A stretch of 64,000 nucleotides of DNA from Hyphomicrobiales bacterium (GCA_021775415.1 JAJFHV010000006.1:1-64000), one strand, 5' to 3'; counted from the stretch's first letter, positions 18,917-29,192 are shown. Notes: a model not told the origin generated them from the letters alone. Program-made: numbers and translations.

Positions 18917-20788
18917 TTAACGCGTTACAAAACAACTGCCACCGGCTGACTTAAATTCTGAACAAAACTGCGCCGCATCATTTTTCGATGCTGTCTGGAT
19001 ACGGACCCGGTAGAAAGTTCCCTTATCCTCAATAACCGCTCGCTGAATAGCCATCTGTCTACCGGCAAATATTGTTCCAAAGCGGTCACGCAAATTTTGG
19101 TAAGAAGCCTGGGCTGCTTCTGGAGAACGTTGAGAGGAAACCTGGACGGCCCACTCGCTACGCACGGGTGTTATGGCCTCTACATTTTCGTCTGCTATTG
19201 TTGCAGTTTCATCTACTAACATTGCAGCTGATGCAACTTCCTCGATGTTGGCGGATGCTACGTCGACAGGATCCGGTTTTGGAACCGGGCTCAATGATGG
19301 AACACCGATGTCACCGGAGCTTTGGGCACCATCTATATCTGTCGGTTCACTGGCTGCTATATCTGTTGGTTCACTGGCTGCCGCCAACCCAAGTGCTTCA
19401 ACGGTCTCGGCAGGTTCCGTTGTAGCTGCAATCTGGTTTTGTGTCGCTAGCAGCGGATCAACCGATTCCGGCAGCAATATCGTTCCATCCGGTTTTACGG
19501 TCACGGTACGCACCTTGCGCGGCTCAATTCCGGCAGCTGATGTCACTTCCGGCTCGGCCACATCCGCGGTCAAACGCTCGTCGGATTTTGGCTCACCAAG
19601 CGACGCAAGCTCAGCCGGTTCCTCGGTATTCGAAATCAGGCTGTCCTGGGTATTGTTTTCAGCCCCCGTATCCGCAACCGTTTCGTAGGATGCCTTGTCC
19701 TGGTTCGCAATCTGGCGTCCACCAGGATCCTCCGGCTTGATCTTTACCGGATCTGTATCCGCTTTGATAATCGGAGCCTCTCCTGTAACCGGGGTACCAC
19801 CATCAAAAAAACCATATCCAGCGGCTCCAAGGCCGGCAACCAATGCAATGGCAAGTGCTGCAACGGCATAGCGCTTGCCTCCCCTGCCCTGCACAGCATT
19901 CGGCTGCATATCGGTCATATCATCCGCGTGACCTGGATCCCTGAAGCTATCCTCGGCAATTCCCGGTGCCGCTTCATGAGAATCCCATCCCTGATCTACA
20001 GGCGTGCCACCCATGCCGAGCTCCTCGGCAAACGCTGCACCAAATTCGGCTTCAATCGCCACATCAGGATCAGCTGGTGTATTTTCGATTTCCTGGAAAA
20101 GTTTTTGGCGCAAAGCTTCAGTCGAGGCAGCAAATTGTTCATCAACTGAATTTACTTGTGGCTGGTTTGAAACATTTCCTTCCGGCAATTGCGTCTCAAC
20201 AGGCGAATTATGAAACTGCTCGGCGACTGGATCCAAGGGTGGAGATTGGCTTTGTTCAATCATCTGCTCAAATTCGGCGGCAAACGCAGTTCCAAGATCG
20301 GCAGAAGTATCCTGCGCAGCTGTAATAGGTTGAGGAGCCGACGGTGCAGTCATCTGGGGAGCAGGCTCTGGGTGTTGCGGTGGCGCTGCCTGTTGTGGCT
20401 CGGCCGGAGCGGGTTGATTTTGTGTCGGTTGGGCGTGTGTGGGCTCAACTACATTTTGCATCGCCTGCATGAGTTCGTCCTGAAAAGCATCTTCGCCAGA
20501 CTGGGCTGTTTGAGCCTGTGGCGTACTCGGCGCTGGCTTGGCTGGCGCAGCAGCAACGGCTGGCGGCTCGTCAGCAGCCGGCCCGCCCAATTCCCGCATC
20601 AATTCAGCTTCAAGATCCACACGGAATTCATCAGAACCCGTGGGAGTTCCGGATGATGTCTCCGTGGTACGATTTTCGGTAACATCCGGCGAACTATCGA
20701 CATCCTCTCCGGATACAATTCTCGCCAATTCCACCAACGGATCATCGTCTCTCAATGGACTTGTAGCAGGATCTAACTGTTCGCTCAT
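18917..20788 (-). CDS. SPOR-domain cell-division membrane protein
   Basis: About 623 aa. A long acidic, Pro/Ala/Gln-rich cytoplasmic part (1-305) precedes one membrane helix (YAVAALAIALVAGLGAAGYG, about 308-328), a variable periplasmic stretch, and a C-terminal SPOR domain (about 545-620) that binds denuded glycan strands at the septum; WAVQVSSQRSPEAAQASYQNL begins it. Low-complexity sequence makes family assignment outside SPOR impossible. ATG 20788 is chosen; a GTG one codon upstream is equally possible. Ends at a strong terminator. Confidence 0.88.
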   Translation of the reverse strand: MSEQLDPATSPLRDDDPLVELARIVSGEDVDSSPDVTENRTTETSSGTPTGSDEFRVDLEAELMRELGGPAADEPPAVAAAPAKPAPSTPQAQTAQSGEDAFQDELMQAMQNVVEPTHAQPTQNQPAPAEPQQAAPPQHPEPAPQMTAPSAPQPITAAQDTSADLGTAFAAEFEQMIEQSQSPPLDPVAEQFHNSPVETQLPEGNVSNQPQVNSVDEQFAASTEALRQKLFQEIENTPADPDVAIEAEFGAAFAEELGMGGTPVDQGWDSHEAAPGIAEDSFRDPGHADDMTDMQPNAVQGRGGKRYAVAALAIALVAGLGAAGYGFFDGGTPVTGEAPIIKADTDPVKIKPEDPGGRQIANQDKASYETVADTGAENNTQDSLISNTEEPAELASLGEPKSDERLTADVAEPEVTSAAGIEPRKVRTVTVKPDGTILLPESVDPLLATQNQIAATTEPAETVEALGLAAASEPTDIAASEPTDIDGAQSSGDIGVPSLSPVPKPDPVDVASANIEEVASAAMLVDETATIADENVEAITPVRSEWAVQVSSQRSPEAAQASYQNLRDRFGTIFAGRQMAIQRAVIEDKGTFYRVRIQTASKNDAAQFCSEFKSAGGSCFVTR

Positions 20789-20859
20789 CACGCTTCAACC
20801 TAAGTTACTCTTTATCCCACAAGCACAAGATGCATGTGGATGATGGCAACAATGGGATA

Positions 20860-22620
20860 CTATCGCATCTCTTCCGGTGCATCCACTCCCACAATTGAGA
20901 GTCCTGATGCCAATACGGAAGCTACACTGCTAAGCAACCCCAGCCTCGCCAAGGTCATTTTGGCATTTTCATAGTTAATAAAGCGTAATTCCGGCTGTTC
21001 TTTGCCCTTGCTCCAATGCGCATGAAGATCTGAGGCAAGCTCATACAGATAAAAAGCCAGCCTGTGCGGCTCATCTGAGCGGGCAGCTTGTTCTATAATT
21101 CTGGGAAATTCTGCAAGCTTGCTGATCAGGGCCACTTCTCCGTCATGTTGAAGAAGACCGAAATCAGCCTTGGCAACACCTGCAGGCGAAACATCAAGCT
21201 CGGGCATATCTTCGCCTACCTGGCGAAACACCGAGCAAATCCGCGCATGGGCGTATTGCACATAAAATACCGGATTGTCCTTTGATTTCTCCGTAACCTT
21301 GGCAAAATCGAATTCCAGAGGTGCTTCGGGTTTACGAAACAACATCATGAAACGCACCGCATCACGGCCGACTTCCTCCACCACCTCGCGCAGAGTTACA
21401 AAGTCGCCCGCACGCTTCGACATTTTATAGGGTTTGCCATCCTTAAGCAGTTTCACCAACTGGCAAAACAACACATCAAGTTCTGCTTGATCACCTGCAA
21501 CCGCTGCTGCGACGGCCTTTAAGCGTTTCACATATCCGCTGTGATCGGCTCCAAGTATGAAAACCATCCGCTTAAAACCACGATCAAACTTGTCCTTGAA
21601 GTAAGCGACATCGGCGGCAAAATAGGTGTACGAACCATCGGACTTTACCAGAGCCCGGTCCATATCATCCCCAACCTGGGTTGAGCGAAACAGGGTTTGC
21701 TCCCGATCTTCCCAATCTTCCGGAACCTCACCTTTTGGTGGTGGAAGGCTTCCTTCATAGACAAAGCCCTTCTCGCGCATGCTGTCCAACATGCCCGCTA
21801 TGATGGTCTGGCCACCTTTTTCCTCATGCAGGCTCTTTTCAGAAAAGAACACATCATGATGAATGTTGATCACAGCAAGATCTTCACGGATTAACGCCAT
21901 CATCGATGAGACGGCAAAATTCCGAATGAGATCTTTGCGGACACCCTCCTCCATATCGAGAAGTGAGAATTTGTGCTCTTCCACGAGGAATTGGGCAGGC
22001 GCAATCAGGTAATCCCCGGGATAAAACCCCTCCGGCATTTCACCCACAGCCTCTCCCAGCGCCTCGCGATACCTGTAAAACAACGAATCTGCCAGAACAT
22101 CGATCTGAACCCCGGCATCATTGACATAATATTCCTTGGTCACCTCGTAACCCGCAAATTGAAGGAGATTTGCCAGCGCATCCCCAACCACAGCTCCTCG
22201 GCAATGCCCCACATGCATTGGACCGGTTGGATTTGCTGAAACATATTCGACGTTGATTTTTTTACCGTTTCCCACTAGTCCGCGGCCATAGTCCCTGCCA
22301 GCCGCCAGAATTTCTTTCAAATGCACAGGCCAAAATGTATCCGCCAATCGCAAGTTGATGAAGCCTGGCCCCGCAACCGAGGCTTCCAAAACACTCTCGA
22401 GTTTTTCAAGCTCAGGAACCAGCGCCGCCGCCAGGTCTCGCGGGGGCATCCCGGCTTCCTTTGCAAGCACCATAGCCGCATTGGTTGCAATATCGCCGTG
22501 CGACGGATCGCGTGGTGGTTCCGCTGAAACATTATTAATGTTACTGAGTGTTTTATCTTTCAAAACAACATCTTGTATGATGTTTTTAATATCTTGCTCG
22601 AAAGTAGAAAAAATGTTCAT
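20860..22620 (-). CDS. argS: arginyl-tRNA synthetase
   Basis: 586 aa class I synthetase. The HIGH-type motif is in [14 protein letters not shown] (about 130-142) and KMSKRAG marks the second signature, both preserved. The N-terminal additional domain and C-terminal DALR anticodon domain (about 470-586) are complete. Lies between dgt and the SPOR gene, a conserved order in Rhizobiales. Confidence 0.97.
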   Translation of the reverse strand: MNIFSTFEQDIKNIIQDVVLKDKTLSNINNVSAEPPRDPSHGDIATNAAMVLAKEAGMPPRDLAAALVPELEKLESVLEASVAGPGFINLRLADTFWPVHLKEILAAGRDYGRGLVGNGKKINVEYVSANPTGPMHVGHCRGAVVGDALANLLQFAGYEVTKEYYVNDAGVQIDVLADSLFYRYREALGEAVGEMPEGFYPGDYLIAPAQFLVEEHKFSLLDMEEGVRKDLIRNFAVSSMMALIREDLAVINIHHDVFFSEKSLHEEKGGQTIIAGMLDSMREKGFVYEGSLPPPKGEVPEDWEDREQTLFRSTQVGDDMDRALVKSDGSYTYFAADVAYFKDKFDRGFKRMVFILGADHSGYVKRLKAVAAAVAGDQAELDVLFCQLVKLLKDGKPYKMSKRAGDFVTLREVVEEVGRDAVRFMMLFRKPEAPLEFDFAKVTEKSKDNPVFYVQYAHARICSVFRQVGEDMPELDVSPAGVAKADFGLLQHDGEVALISKLAEFPRIIEQAARSDEPHRLAFYLYELASDLHAHWSKGKEQPELRFINYENAKMTLARLGLLSSVASVLASGLSIVGVDAPEEMR

Positions 22621-22682
22621 CGCAATGGAGACTGTGCAGTGTTGGAGGGAGTAACTTGGCGCAAGCCAATCTGGTCCCTCGC

Positions 22683-23891
22683 CTAACCCAATTCAGGGGT
22701 AACGTCAAACATCCGCTGGTGCTCCTGGATCGCATATCGATCGGTCATACCTGCAATGAAATCCGCAACAATGCGTGGCTCCTCCGCTTGTTGGGTCACC
22801 ATATTTCCGCCCTCAGGATTTAGGTCCCATCCATCGGGCATCTCAGCTTGGCGGGTTATGTAGGCTTCAAACAAATTACTTATGATGATTGCCGCATTCT
22901 CTCGCATCACCATCACCCCGGGCGCCCGATACATGTGCTTGTGGAGGAATGCCTTGATCTGCTTTTCCTTCACGGTCATCTGGGAACTGAAGCAGACGAG
23001 TGGCATGCCACATTCACGTACGTCTTCTGCACTTTGTGGCTTTACACTCTCAAGCCGCGATTGGGCTTCTGTAATCACATCTTCCACCATCTCAGTAATC
23101 TGGCGACGGACAATTTCATGAACGATCCGGTGTTCATCCAGTCCCGGGTGAGTTTCCCGAACTTTGCTCAGTGTATCGGACGCAATCGGAAGATATTCAA
23201 GGTCACCAAGCGTGAACAGTCCCGCCCTCAGTCCATCATCAAGGTCATGCGCATTATAGGCTATGTCATCAGCTATTGCGGCACATTGGGCTTCCACCCC
23301 TGAATGTGTATGGAGTTCCAGATCGAGTAAACTGTTAAACTCTACTATCGCCATCGGCACGTTTGTGCCTTCGCTCATCACCGGCCCATTGTGCTTAACA
23401 AGGCCCTCAAGTGTTTCCCAACTCAGGTTTAGCCCATCAAAATCTGCGTATTGGCGCTCAAGACTGGTTACAATTCGCAAGGACTGGGCATTGTGATCAA
23501 ATCCGCCATGATCCCGCATCATTTCATCAAGCGCATCCTCACCTGCATGACCGAATGGCGTATGACCAAAATCATGAGACAGCGCCAGGGCCTCTGCCAA
23601 ATCCTCGTCAGCCCGTAGGGCACGCGCCAGGGAGCGGGCAATCTGGGCAACTTCAATCGAATGGGTCAAACGCGTGCGATAATGATCCCCCACGTGATGC
23701 ACAAACACCTGGGTTTTGTGTTTCAATCGCCGAAATGCGGTTGAATGGATAATCCGGTCCCGGTCGCGCTGAAACGGGGTCCGCGTTGGACTGGCAGCCT
23801 CAGGAAACAACCTGCCACGCGTCTTGTCAGCCTTGGTTGCGTAATCCGCCAGCCCTTCACGACCATAAGATACATTTTCAAATGAATTCAT
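22683..23891 (-). CDS. dgt: deoxyguanosinetriphosphate triphosphohydrolase-like protein
   Basis: 402 aa HD-domain dNTPase that hydrolyses dGTP or other dNTPs to nucleoside and triphosphate. Metal ligands are seen in [30 protein letters not shown] and [14 protein letters not shown]. This is the shorter, non-enterobacterial type with broad dNTP specificity. Start codon overlaps the stop of the exported methyltransferase gene by 4 nt. Confidence 0.93.
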   Translation of the reverse strand: MNSFENVSYGREGLADYATKADKTRGRLFPEAASPTRTPFQRDRDRIIHSTAFRRLKHKTQVFVHHVGDHYRTRLTHSIEVAQIARSLARALRADEDLAEALALSHDFGHTPFGHAGEDALDEMMRDHGGFDHNAQSLRIVTSLERQYADFDGLNLSWETLEGLVKHNGPVMSEGTNVPMAIVEFNSLLDLELHTHSGVEAQCAAIADDIAYNAHDLDDGLRAGLFTLGDLEYLPIASDTLSKVRETHPGLDEHRIVHEIVRRQITEMVEDVITEAQSRLESVKPQSAEDVRECGMPLVCFSSQMTVKEKQIKAFLHKHMYRAPGVMVMRENAAIIISNLFEAYITRQAEMPDGWDLNPEGGNMVTQQAEEPRIVADFIAGMTDRYAIQEHQRMFDVTPELG

Positions 23892-24667
23892 TGTCCTGAA
23901 GGCTTTTGAAACAGCAAAGCGAAGCGATCCGTGTTTCCTTTGACCGTCTTGCGCCCTACTTCATAGCGCAGTTCATCATCGGGCTTAAAGAACAAGTCCG
24001 TTGTATCAATGAAATCAAATCCAGCCGCTTGAACCGCTTTGATAACGCTAACCGGATCAGCCCGGCGACGGTTCTCATGGGTACGGGGCTCCATATGCCG
24101 GCGAGTATGATCAATAATGCAATAATATCCGCCGGGCTTTAGCGCGTTAAACGTTGCCGCATTGATCACCGCTTCTCCTTCCGCATCAAAATTGTGGTAT
24201 TCGCGGATATTCAGCGCAAGATCAGCATCGGAAAGGCTGTACTTGATGATTCCGACATCAAAAACTCTGTCCTCCGAATTCCAGCCGATATCGATTGGGT
24301 GTTTCTCGACAGAAGACATGAATGCCTGAGCCAGTAGCGGATCAAGCTTTTCCATCCATGTGTCTTTGTATGCGACAAACAATTTGCCTTTTTCCTGCAA
24401 CACCGGCCCCAAAATTTCCGTGTACCACCCCCCACCGGGTCCGAACTCCAAAACGGTCATTGCATCATTTAGGTGGCAAAATCGCATCGCTTCAACTGGG
24501 TTGCGGTTTTCATCCCTGGCGCGGTTTTTGTCGATACGATGCCCCATCTCCAGAGCAGACTTGAGTTTTGCTTCTGTCGCGGAAAACTCATCGGCGAAAG
24601 CAACACTGCCAACTACAAGGGTCATGAGTGCGATTGTGGCGGCACCCCGCATCAGACTGGTAAACAT
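23888..24667 (-). CDS. exported class I SAM-dependent methyltransferase-like protein
   Basis: 259 aa from ATG 24667, which has GAGGAG (24675-24680 on the minus strand) seven nt upstream; a farther upstream start is less likely. Residues 1-25 are a clear Sec signal peptide ending VAFA, yet the mature part is a Rossmann methyltransferase fold with motif [16 protein letters not shown] and a conserved [13 protein letters not shown]. It resembles a family of predicted methyltransferases with signal peptides (COG4798 type). Where SAM would come from in the periplasm is unclear, so it may bind another ligand. Coupled to dgt. Confidence 0.75.
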   Translation of the reverse strand: MFTSLMRGAATIALMTLVVGSVAFADEFSATEAKLKSALEMGHRIDKNRARDENRNPVEAMRFCHLNDAMTVLEFGPGGGWYTEILGPVLQEKGKLFVAYKDTWMEKLDPLLAQAFMSSVEKHPIDIGWNSEDRVFDVGIIKYSLSDADLALNIREYHNFDAEGEAVINAATFNALKPGGYYCIIDHTRRHMEPRTHENRRRADPVSVIKAVQAAGFDFIDTTDLFFKPDDELRYEVGRKTVKGNTDRFALLFQKPSGQ

Positions 24668-24821
24668 GTGAATTCTCCTCTTCGCTTGGGGGTTTGCAGA
24701 GACACAAACCATAGCCGCCGCAGTGTTGACCTTTTATGACGCAATACCCATCTTGTAAGCAAGATAGTGATTCCGCCGAAATTTCCTTTGACTTCACTCA
24801 CTCTAGGGCGAATATAGCACC

Positions 24822-25172
24822 ATGAACGCTACCGCTGGAACAACATCGAAAGTTACCGCGACTGAAGCGGCCCTAAGCCGGATTGCCAAAATTCTTGCAA
24901 AGGATGACGGCAATAACACCGCCCTGCGAATTTCAGTGGAAGGCGGCGGCTGCTCGGGGTTCTCTTACAATTTCGACCTCGTCGCCGAAACCAATGACGA
25001 TGATTTTGTCATCGAAGGCCATGACGGCAAGATCGTCGTGGATGAGATTTCGCTGGTCTATATGGGCGGCTCGGAAATTGACTTCGTCGACGATTTGATG
25101 GGCCAGTCTTTTCAGGTGAACAATCCCAATGCCGTAGCATCGTGTGGTTGCGGAACCAGTTTCTCCATATGA
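24822..25172 (+). CDS. erpA: iron-sulfur cluster insertion protein ErpA/IscA family
   Basis: 116 aa A-type Fe-S carrier. The three conserved cysteines are present: GGGCSGFSYNF and the C-terminal CGCGTSFSI. The sequence SVEGGGCSGF and MGGSEIDFVDDLMGQSF point to ErpA rather than SufA. Divergent from the exported methyltransferase; overlaps xthA by the ATGA motif at 25169-25172. Confidence 0.92.
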   Translation: MNATAGTTSKVTATEAALSRIAKILAKDDGNNTALRISVEGGGCSGFSYNFDLVAETNDDDFVIEGHDGKIVVDEISLVYMGGSEIDFVDDLMGQSFQVNNPNAVASCGCGTSFSI

Positions 25173-25963
25173 AAATAGCCACCTGGAACATCAACGGCAT
25201 CAAGGCCCGTCACGACGTTCTGATTGAATGGCTCAAACAAGCTGATCCGGATATTGCCTGCCTCCAGGAAATCAAATCCGTCGATGAGAATTTCCCGCGC
25301 GAGGTCATCGAGGATCTTGGTTATAATCTGGAAACTCATGGTCAAAAAGGGTTCAACGGCGTAGCGCTGTTGTCGAAACTACCCTTTGACGAGGTAAACC
25401 GCGGTTTGCCCATGCTTGACGACAAGGCGGAGCCAGACGAACAGGCAAGGTTTATCGAAGGTGTTTTTAGCATCGATGGTTCTGCATTGCGTGTCGTTTC
25501 GCTTTATTTGCCCAATGGTAATCCGGTCGACACCGAAAAGTTCCCCTACAAGCTTTCATGGATGGAACGCCTTGAGGCATGGACGCGTACCCGACTGGAA
25601 TTTGAAGAAGCACTGGTTTTGGCAGGCGACTACAACGTTATCCCGATGCCGGAAGACTGTTATGACGCAAAAGCCTGGGAAGGCGACGCACTGTATCGAC
25701 CGGAAAGTCGCACCGCATTCCGCCGGCTCTGCAATCTGGGACTAACCGAAGCGGTTCGATCCGTTACCGATGACCCGCGAACCTACACCTTCTGGGATTA
25801 TCAGGCTGGTGCCTGGCCAAAAAACCATGGCATACGGATTGATCATCTTTTACTCTCTCCGGAGGCAGCAAAGCTGCTGCAACAAGCCGATATCGACAAA
25901 CATGTGCGGGATTGGGAAAAACCTTCGGACCATGTACCCGTCTGGATTAATTTGGCAGCCTGA
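25169..25963 (+). CDS. xthA: exodeoxyribonuclease III
   Basis: 264 aa AP endonuclease / 3'-5' exonuclease for base-excision repair. The start ATG 25169 overlaps the erpA stop. Motifs: MKIATWNINGIKAR, LQEIKS with the metal-binding Glu, GDYNVIP, IRIDHLLLS and the terminal SDHVPVW with its catalytic His. The stop lies two nt before the next start codon, so transcription and probably translation run on into the TPP enzyme gene. Confidence 0.95.
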   Translation: MKIATWNINGIKARHDVLIEWLKQADPDIACLQEIKSVDENFPREVIEDLGYNLETHGQKGFNGVALLSKLPFDEVNRGLPMLDDKAEPDEQARFIEGVFSIDGSALRVVSLYLPNGNPVDTEKFPYKLSWMERLEAWTRTRLEFEEALVLAGDYNVIPMPEDCYDAKAWEGDALYRPESRTAFRRLCNLGLTEAVRSVTDDPRTYTFWDYQAGAWPKNHGIRIDHLLLSPEAAKLLQQADIDKHVRDWEKPSDHVPVWINLAA

Positions 25964-25965
25964 TC

Positions 25966-27690
25966 ATGGATAAGCGCGTTAGGGGTGGAAATCTGTTGGC
26001 ACGCGCCCTGCGCGAAAAGGGTGTCGAACACGTGTTCACCCTGGCCGGCGGATTTTGCAACCCGGCGCTTGAAGGTTTCATGGAATGCCAGATACCGGTA
26101 ATCAATTGTCCGCATGAGCAGGTTGCAGGCCATCTGGCTGACGGTCATACGCGGATCACTCGCAAACCGTCTGTTTGCCTTGTCGGACCTGAAGGATTTG
26201 CGAATGCCATTCCCGCGATGATGGAAGCCTGGGGTGAGCGTTCCCCGGTTATTTTCATCACTGGTTCAAGCAGTTTGAAGCGAACTGGTTCAGGTGGGTT
26301 CAAGGAAATCGACGATGTGGCAATAGCAGCGCCACTTACCAAGTATTCGGCCAGCATCACAGATGGCGAGCGTATCGGCGAATTTGTTGATCGTGCGTGG
26401 AAAATAGCAACCAGCGGTTATCCCGGCCCGGTGCATTTAAGCCTGCCCGTGGACATCATGTTTTCCTCCTTTGAGGAGAATGCTGGTCGCGAAGAGCGGC
26501 CATTCAAGCGTCAGGACAGGCCGACATCTCTGGCATGGCCGGCCCCGCGAGCGCTTAAACCACTTCTTTCAATGATTGCAAATGCCTCACGTCCCATCCT
26601 GATTGGCGGCCATGGTGTTTGGTGGTCAGGCAGTGAACAAAAACTGGAAACCGTCGGGCGAACTCTCAACATTCCAGTGTTCAATGTTCCCTATCACCAA
26701 AAGCTTATGGGCGAAGAATGTGAGGCATATATGGGCCTCGCCGACATTCACCAATATCCACCCTCGCACTTTGCACTTCAAGAATGTGATCTGGCGATAA
26801 TGGTAGGTGGGCGGCTGGACAACCAGATGAATTTTGGCAACCCACCGTTGTTTCCGCAATCCTGCCAGCTTGTCTGCGTGAACGGCTCACATGAGGAAAT
26901 CGAGTTTAATCGCGCCGCTGATCATGTCTTGCTAAGTGATCCGGGTGCGTTTTTCGATGCGGTGATGGAAATTAAACCCTTCGATCGCAAGTGGTTTGAC
27001 TTGAACAGATTGAAGCGAGCTGAATGGGTGGATAAGACCGTTTCAGACCTCACTGCAGAAACCACTGCTGGCGAGAAGACGGGTGAGAAAATCCATCCAT
27101 TGCAGCTTGCACTGGATGTAAATGCCGCCCTGGAGGAAACTGACTGGTTGATATTTGATGGTGGAAACACGCATTTTTGGTCAGAGATTGCAGTCAATGT
27201 AGCCGGATGGAGAGGTCAAAAGCTTGCCGGTACCATGCATCCAGGATCCTTCAGCATGCTGGGTGTCGGAGTATCCTTCGCGCTTTCCGCCAAGAATATC
27301 CATCCAGAGAGTACCGTGGTTTTGATTAGCGGCGACGGCGCATTTCTCTCAGGCGGGCTGAGCATCGAAACCGCATTTCAGGAAAACACCCCCATCGTCG
27401 TTGTGATTGACAATAATGGTGGGCTGGATTGTATTTCCCAGCAACAGGAACGACTGTTTAAAAACGGCAAACACTTCGCGACCGATTTCAGGGATATCCC
27501 GTTTCACACCATGTTTGAAGGATTGGGCGGGCACGGAGAACTGGTCGAGACCCGCGAACAACTGGCACCTGCCCTTAAGCGTGCACTCGCCAGTGGCAAA
27601 CCTGCCTGCGTCAATGTAATGGCCAAGGGGGTGATCAGCCCGATTGTGCTTGCAACAACCAACAAACGGGACAAGGCATCAATTGAATAA
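25966..27690 (+). CDS. acetolactate-synthase-like thiamine pyrophosphate enzyme
   Basis: 574 aa, three-domain ThDP enzyme. The Pyr domain keeps the cofactor-activating Glu in CPHEQVAGHLADGHTR (about 45-60), so it is not glyoxylate carboligase, which lacks it. The PP domain has the ThDP motif GDGAFLSGG ... DNNGG (about 447-480). It resembles the acetolactate synthase superfamily, but substrate is not evident; benzoylformate-decarboxylase-like or 2-hydroxyacyl lyase activity is equally possible. There is no regulatory small subunit. The stop codon abuts the start of the transthyretin-like gene, tying it to a TPP/TTR-like/DmdA-like cassette. Confidence 0.75.
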   Translation: MDKRVRGGNLLARALREKGVEHVFTLAGGFCNPALEGFMECQIPVINCPHEQVAGHLADGHTRITRKPSVCLVGPEGFANAIPAMMEAWGERSPVIFITGSSSLKRTGSGGFKEIDDVAIAAPLTKYSASITDGERIGEFVDRAWKIATSGYPGPVHLSLPVDIMFSSFEENAGREERPFKRQDRPTSLAWPAPRALKPLLSMIANASRPILIGGHGVWWSGSEQKLETVGRTLNIPVFNVPYHQKLMGEECEAYMGLADIHQYPPSHFALQECDLAIMVGGRLDNQMNFGNPPLFPQSCQLVCVNGSHEEIEFNRAADHVLLSDPGAFFDAVMEIKPFDRKWFDLNRLKRAEWVDKTVSDLTAETTAGEKTGEKIHPLQLALDVNAALEETDWLIFDGGNTHFWSEIAVNVAGWRGQKLAGTMHPGSFSMLGVGVSFALSAKNIHPESTVVLISGDGAFLSGGLSIETAFQENTPIVVVIDNNGGLDCISQQQERLFKNGKHFATDFRDIPFHTMFEGLGGHGELVETREQLAPALKRALASGKPACVNVMAKGVISPIVLATTNKRDKASIE

Positions 27691-28041
27691 ATGACGATTG
27701 TTTCCTCCCATACATTGAATTCCGTTAACGGCACACACGCAGCTGGCGTGGTCGCAACCCTTTACAAAATCGGGCCAAACAACGCACGCATCCAGATATT
27801 TGAAACGAGAACAGATGAAAGCGGGCGGTTTTCTGAAGCCGTTGACACAGTTGATCCCCAATCAGGCTATGAGCTGGTATTTGCAACCGGCGACTATTTT
27901 GCAAGCCAGTCTTTACCACCACCGGACATGAAGATTGTCGCTGAAGTCGTAATTCGTTTCGAAATGCCTGATCCAACGGCGCGGTACCATATGCCGGTTA
28001 TGATTGCTCCAAACAGCTATTCTGTTTGGTGGCCGGGTTAA
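27691..28041 (+). CDS. transthyretin-like protein related to 5-hydroxyisourate hydrolase, altered C-terminus
   Basis: 116 aa. It aligns along its length with HIU hydrolases: His7 in SSHTLN, ESGRF with the catalytic-type Arg, ATGDYFASQ and RYHMPVMI with the second His. The invariant C-terminal YRGS tetrapeptide, whose last residues line the active site, is replaced by WWPG. Normal HIU hydrolysis is therefore doubtful, and no uricase or OHCU decarboxylase gene is nearby. Start codon immediately follows the TPP-enzyme stop; dmdA-like starts two nt after its stop. Confidence 0.75.
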   Translation: MTIVSSHTLNSVNGTHAAGVVATLYKIGPNNARIQIFETRTDESGRFSEAVDTVDPQSGYELVFATGDYFASQSLPPPDMKIVAEVVIRFEMPDPTARYHMPVMIAPNSYSVWWPG

Positions 28042-28043
28042 GA

Positions 28044-29156
28044 ATGTCGTCCGGCCTCAACATGTCACGCCGCATACGGCGCACACCTTACACCGACAAG
28101 GTCGAGGAACATGGCGTGCGAGGCTTTTCTGTCGTCAATCACATGCTGCTGCCAAAGGCGTTTCAACCAAGCGTGGAGGAGGATTACTGGCACCTGCGCG
28201 AGCACGTCCAGATCTGGGATGTATCCACCCAAAGACAGGTAGAAATTCGTGGCACAGATGCAGCTCGGCTGATCCAGTGGATGACACCACGCGATATCTC
28301 ATGGGCGGAAGTTGGAGATTGTCTCTATGTGCCGTTGGTTGATGAGAGGGGCGGAATGATCAACGACCCGGTACTCCTCAAACTGGCGGATGATCATTTT
28401 TGGTTGTCGATCGCAGATTCCGATGTCCTGCTTTGGGCCAAAGGGCTGGCAATTGGTTCGGGGATGGACGTTTTGATTGATGAACCGGACGTTTCACCAC
28501 TCGCAGTTCAGGGACCAAAAGCTGTAAACCTGATGGTAAACCTGTTTGGCGATACGATCCGAACAATCGGGTTCTTTAAGTTTGCCTGGTTTGAATTTCA
28601 CGGCACCCAACAACTGATCGCCCGGTCCGGATATTCCAAACAAGGCGGGTTCGAAATCTATCTGAACGACAGCGCTCTTGGTCCGGCACTTTGGGATGCC
28701 GTTTGGAAGGCGGGAGAAGAGTTCAACATCACGCCTGGATGCCCTAATTTGATCGAACGTATTGAGGGGGGATTGCTTTCCTATGGCAATGAATTTACCC
28801 GCCAAAACAATCCACTCGAATGCGGCCTGGAGAAATATTGTCAACTGGATGGAACAATTACTTGCATCGGATTGGAGGCCCTGCAGAAAATTCAAAAGAA
28901 TGGCATTACCCAACAAATCCGCGGTGTGTTGTTTGATGGCGCACCCTGCCCGGCTTGCGGCAAGCCGTGGCTGGTAACAGCTGAGGGCAAACAGATAGGT
29001 CAAATTACTTCTGCAGCATATTCGCCGCGCCTAAAGCGCAATGTCGGTCAATCGATGATTGCGCGTGATTATTGGTCTGTGGGACAAAAAGTGACGGTAC
29101 ACAGCAGTGATGGAATTGAACGAAACGGCGAGATATCAGCCTTGCCGTTCAATTGA
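28044..29156 (+). CDS. dmdA: DmdA-like dimethylsulfoniopropionate demethylase (GcvT family)
   Basis: 370 aa folate-dependent aminomethyltransferase-fold protein. It matches DmdA better than GcvT: N-terminus SRRIRRTPY, then GFSVVNHMLLP, HLREHVQIWDV, LVDERGGMINDPV, DVSPLAVQGP, RSGYSKQGGFEIY and NLIERIEGGLLSYGNE. DmdA moves a methyl from DMSP to tetrahydrofolate, giving methylmercaptopropionate. ATG 28044 gives the same N-terminal length as known DmdA; GTG 28026 would overlap the previous gene. Whether it is a true DmdA or a paralogue for another methylated substrate is open; no dmdBC genes are in the window. Last gene of the erpA-xthA-TPP-TTR cassette. Confidence 0.75.
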   Translation: MSSGLNMSRRIRRTPYTDKVEEHGVRGFSVVNHMLLPKAFQPSVEEDYWHLREHVQIWDVSTQRQVEIRGTDAARLIQWMTPRDISWAEVGDCLYVPLVDERGGMINDPVLLKLADDHFWLSIADSDVLLWAKGLAIGSGMDVLIDEPDVSPLAVQGPKAVNLMVNLFGDTIRTIGFFKFAWFEFHGTQQLIARSGYSKQGGFEIYLNDSALGPALWDAVWKAGEEFNITPGCPNLIERIEGGLLSYGNEFTRQNNPLECGLEKYCQLDGTITCIGLEALQKIQKNGITQQIRGVLFDGAPCPACGKPWLVTAEGKQIGQITSAAYSPRLKRNVGQSMIARDYWSVGQKVTVHSSDGIERNGEISALPFN

Positions 29157-29192
29157 GCTTGCACCCTCAAAAACCCGTTTTTCGGCCAAAAT

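Noticed and set aside
25966-27690. Glyoxylate carboligase suggested by the transthyretin-like neighbour
   Set aside because: The protein has the activating Glu that glyoxylate carboligase lacks, and no other allantoin genes are nearby.
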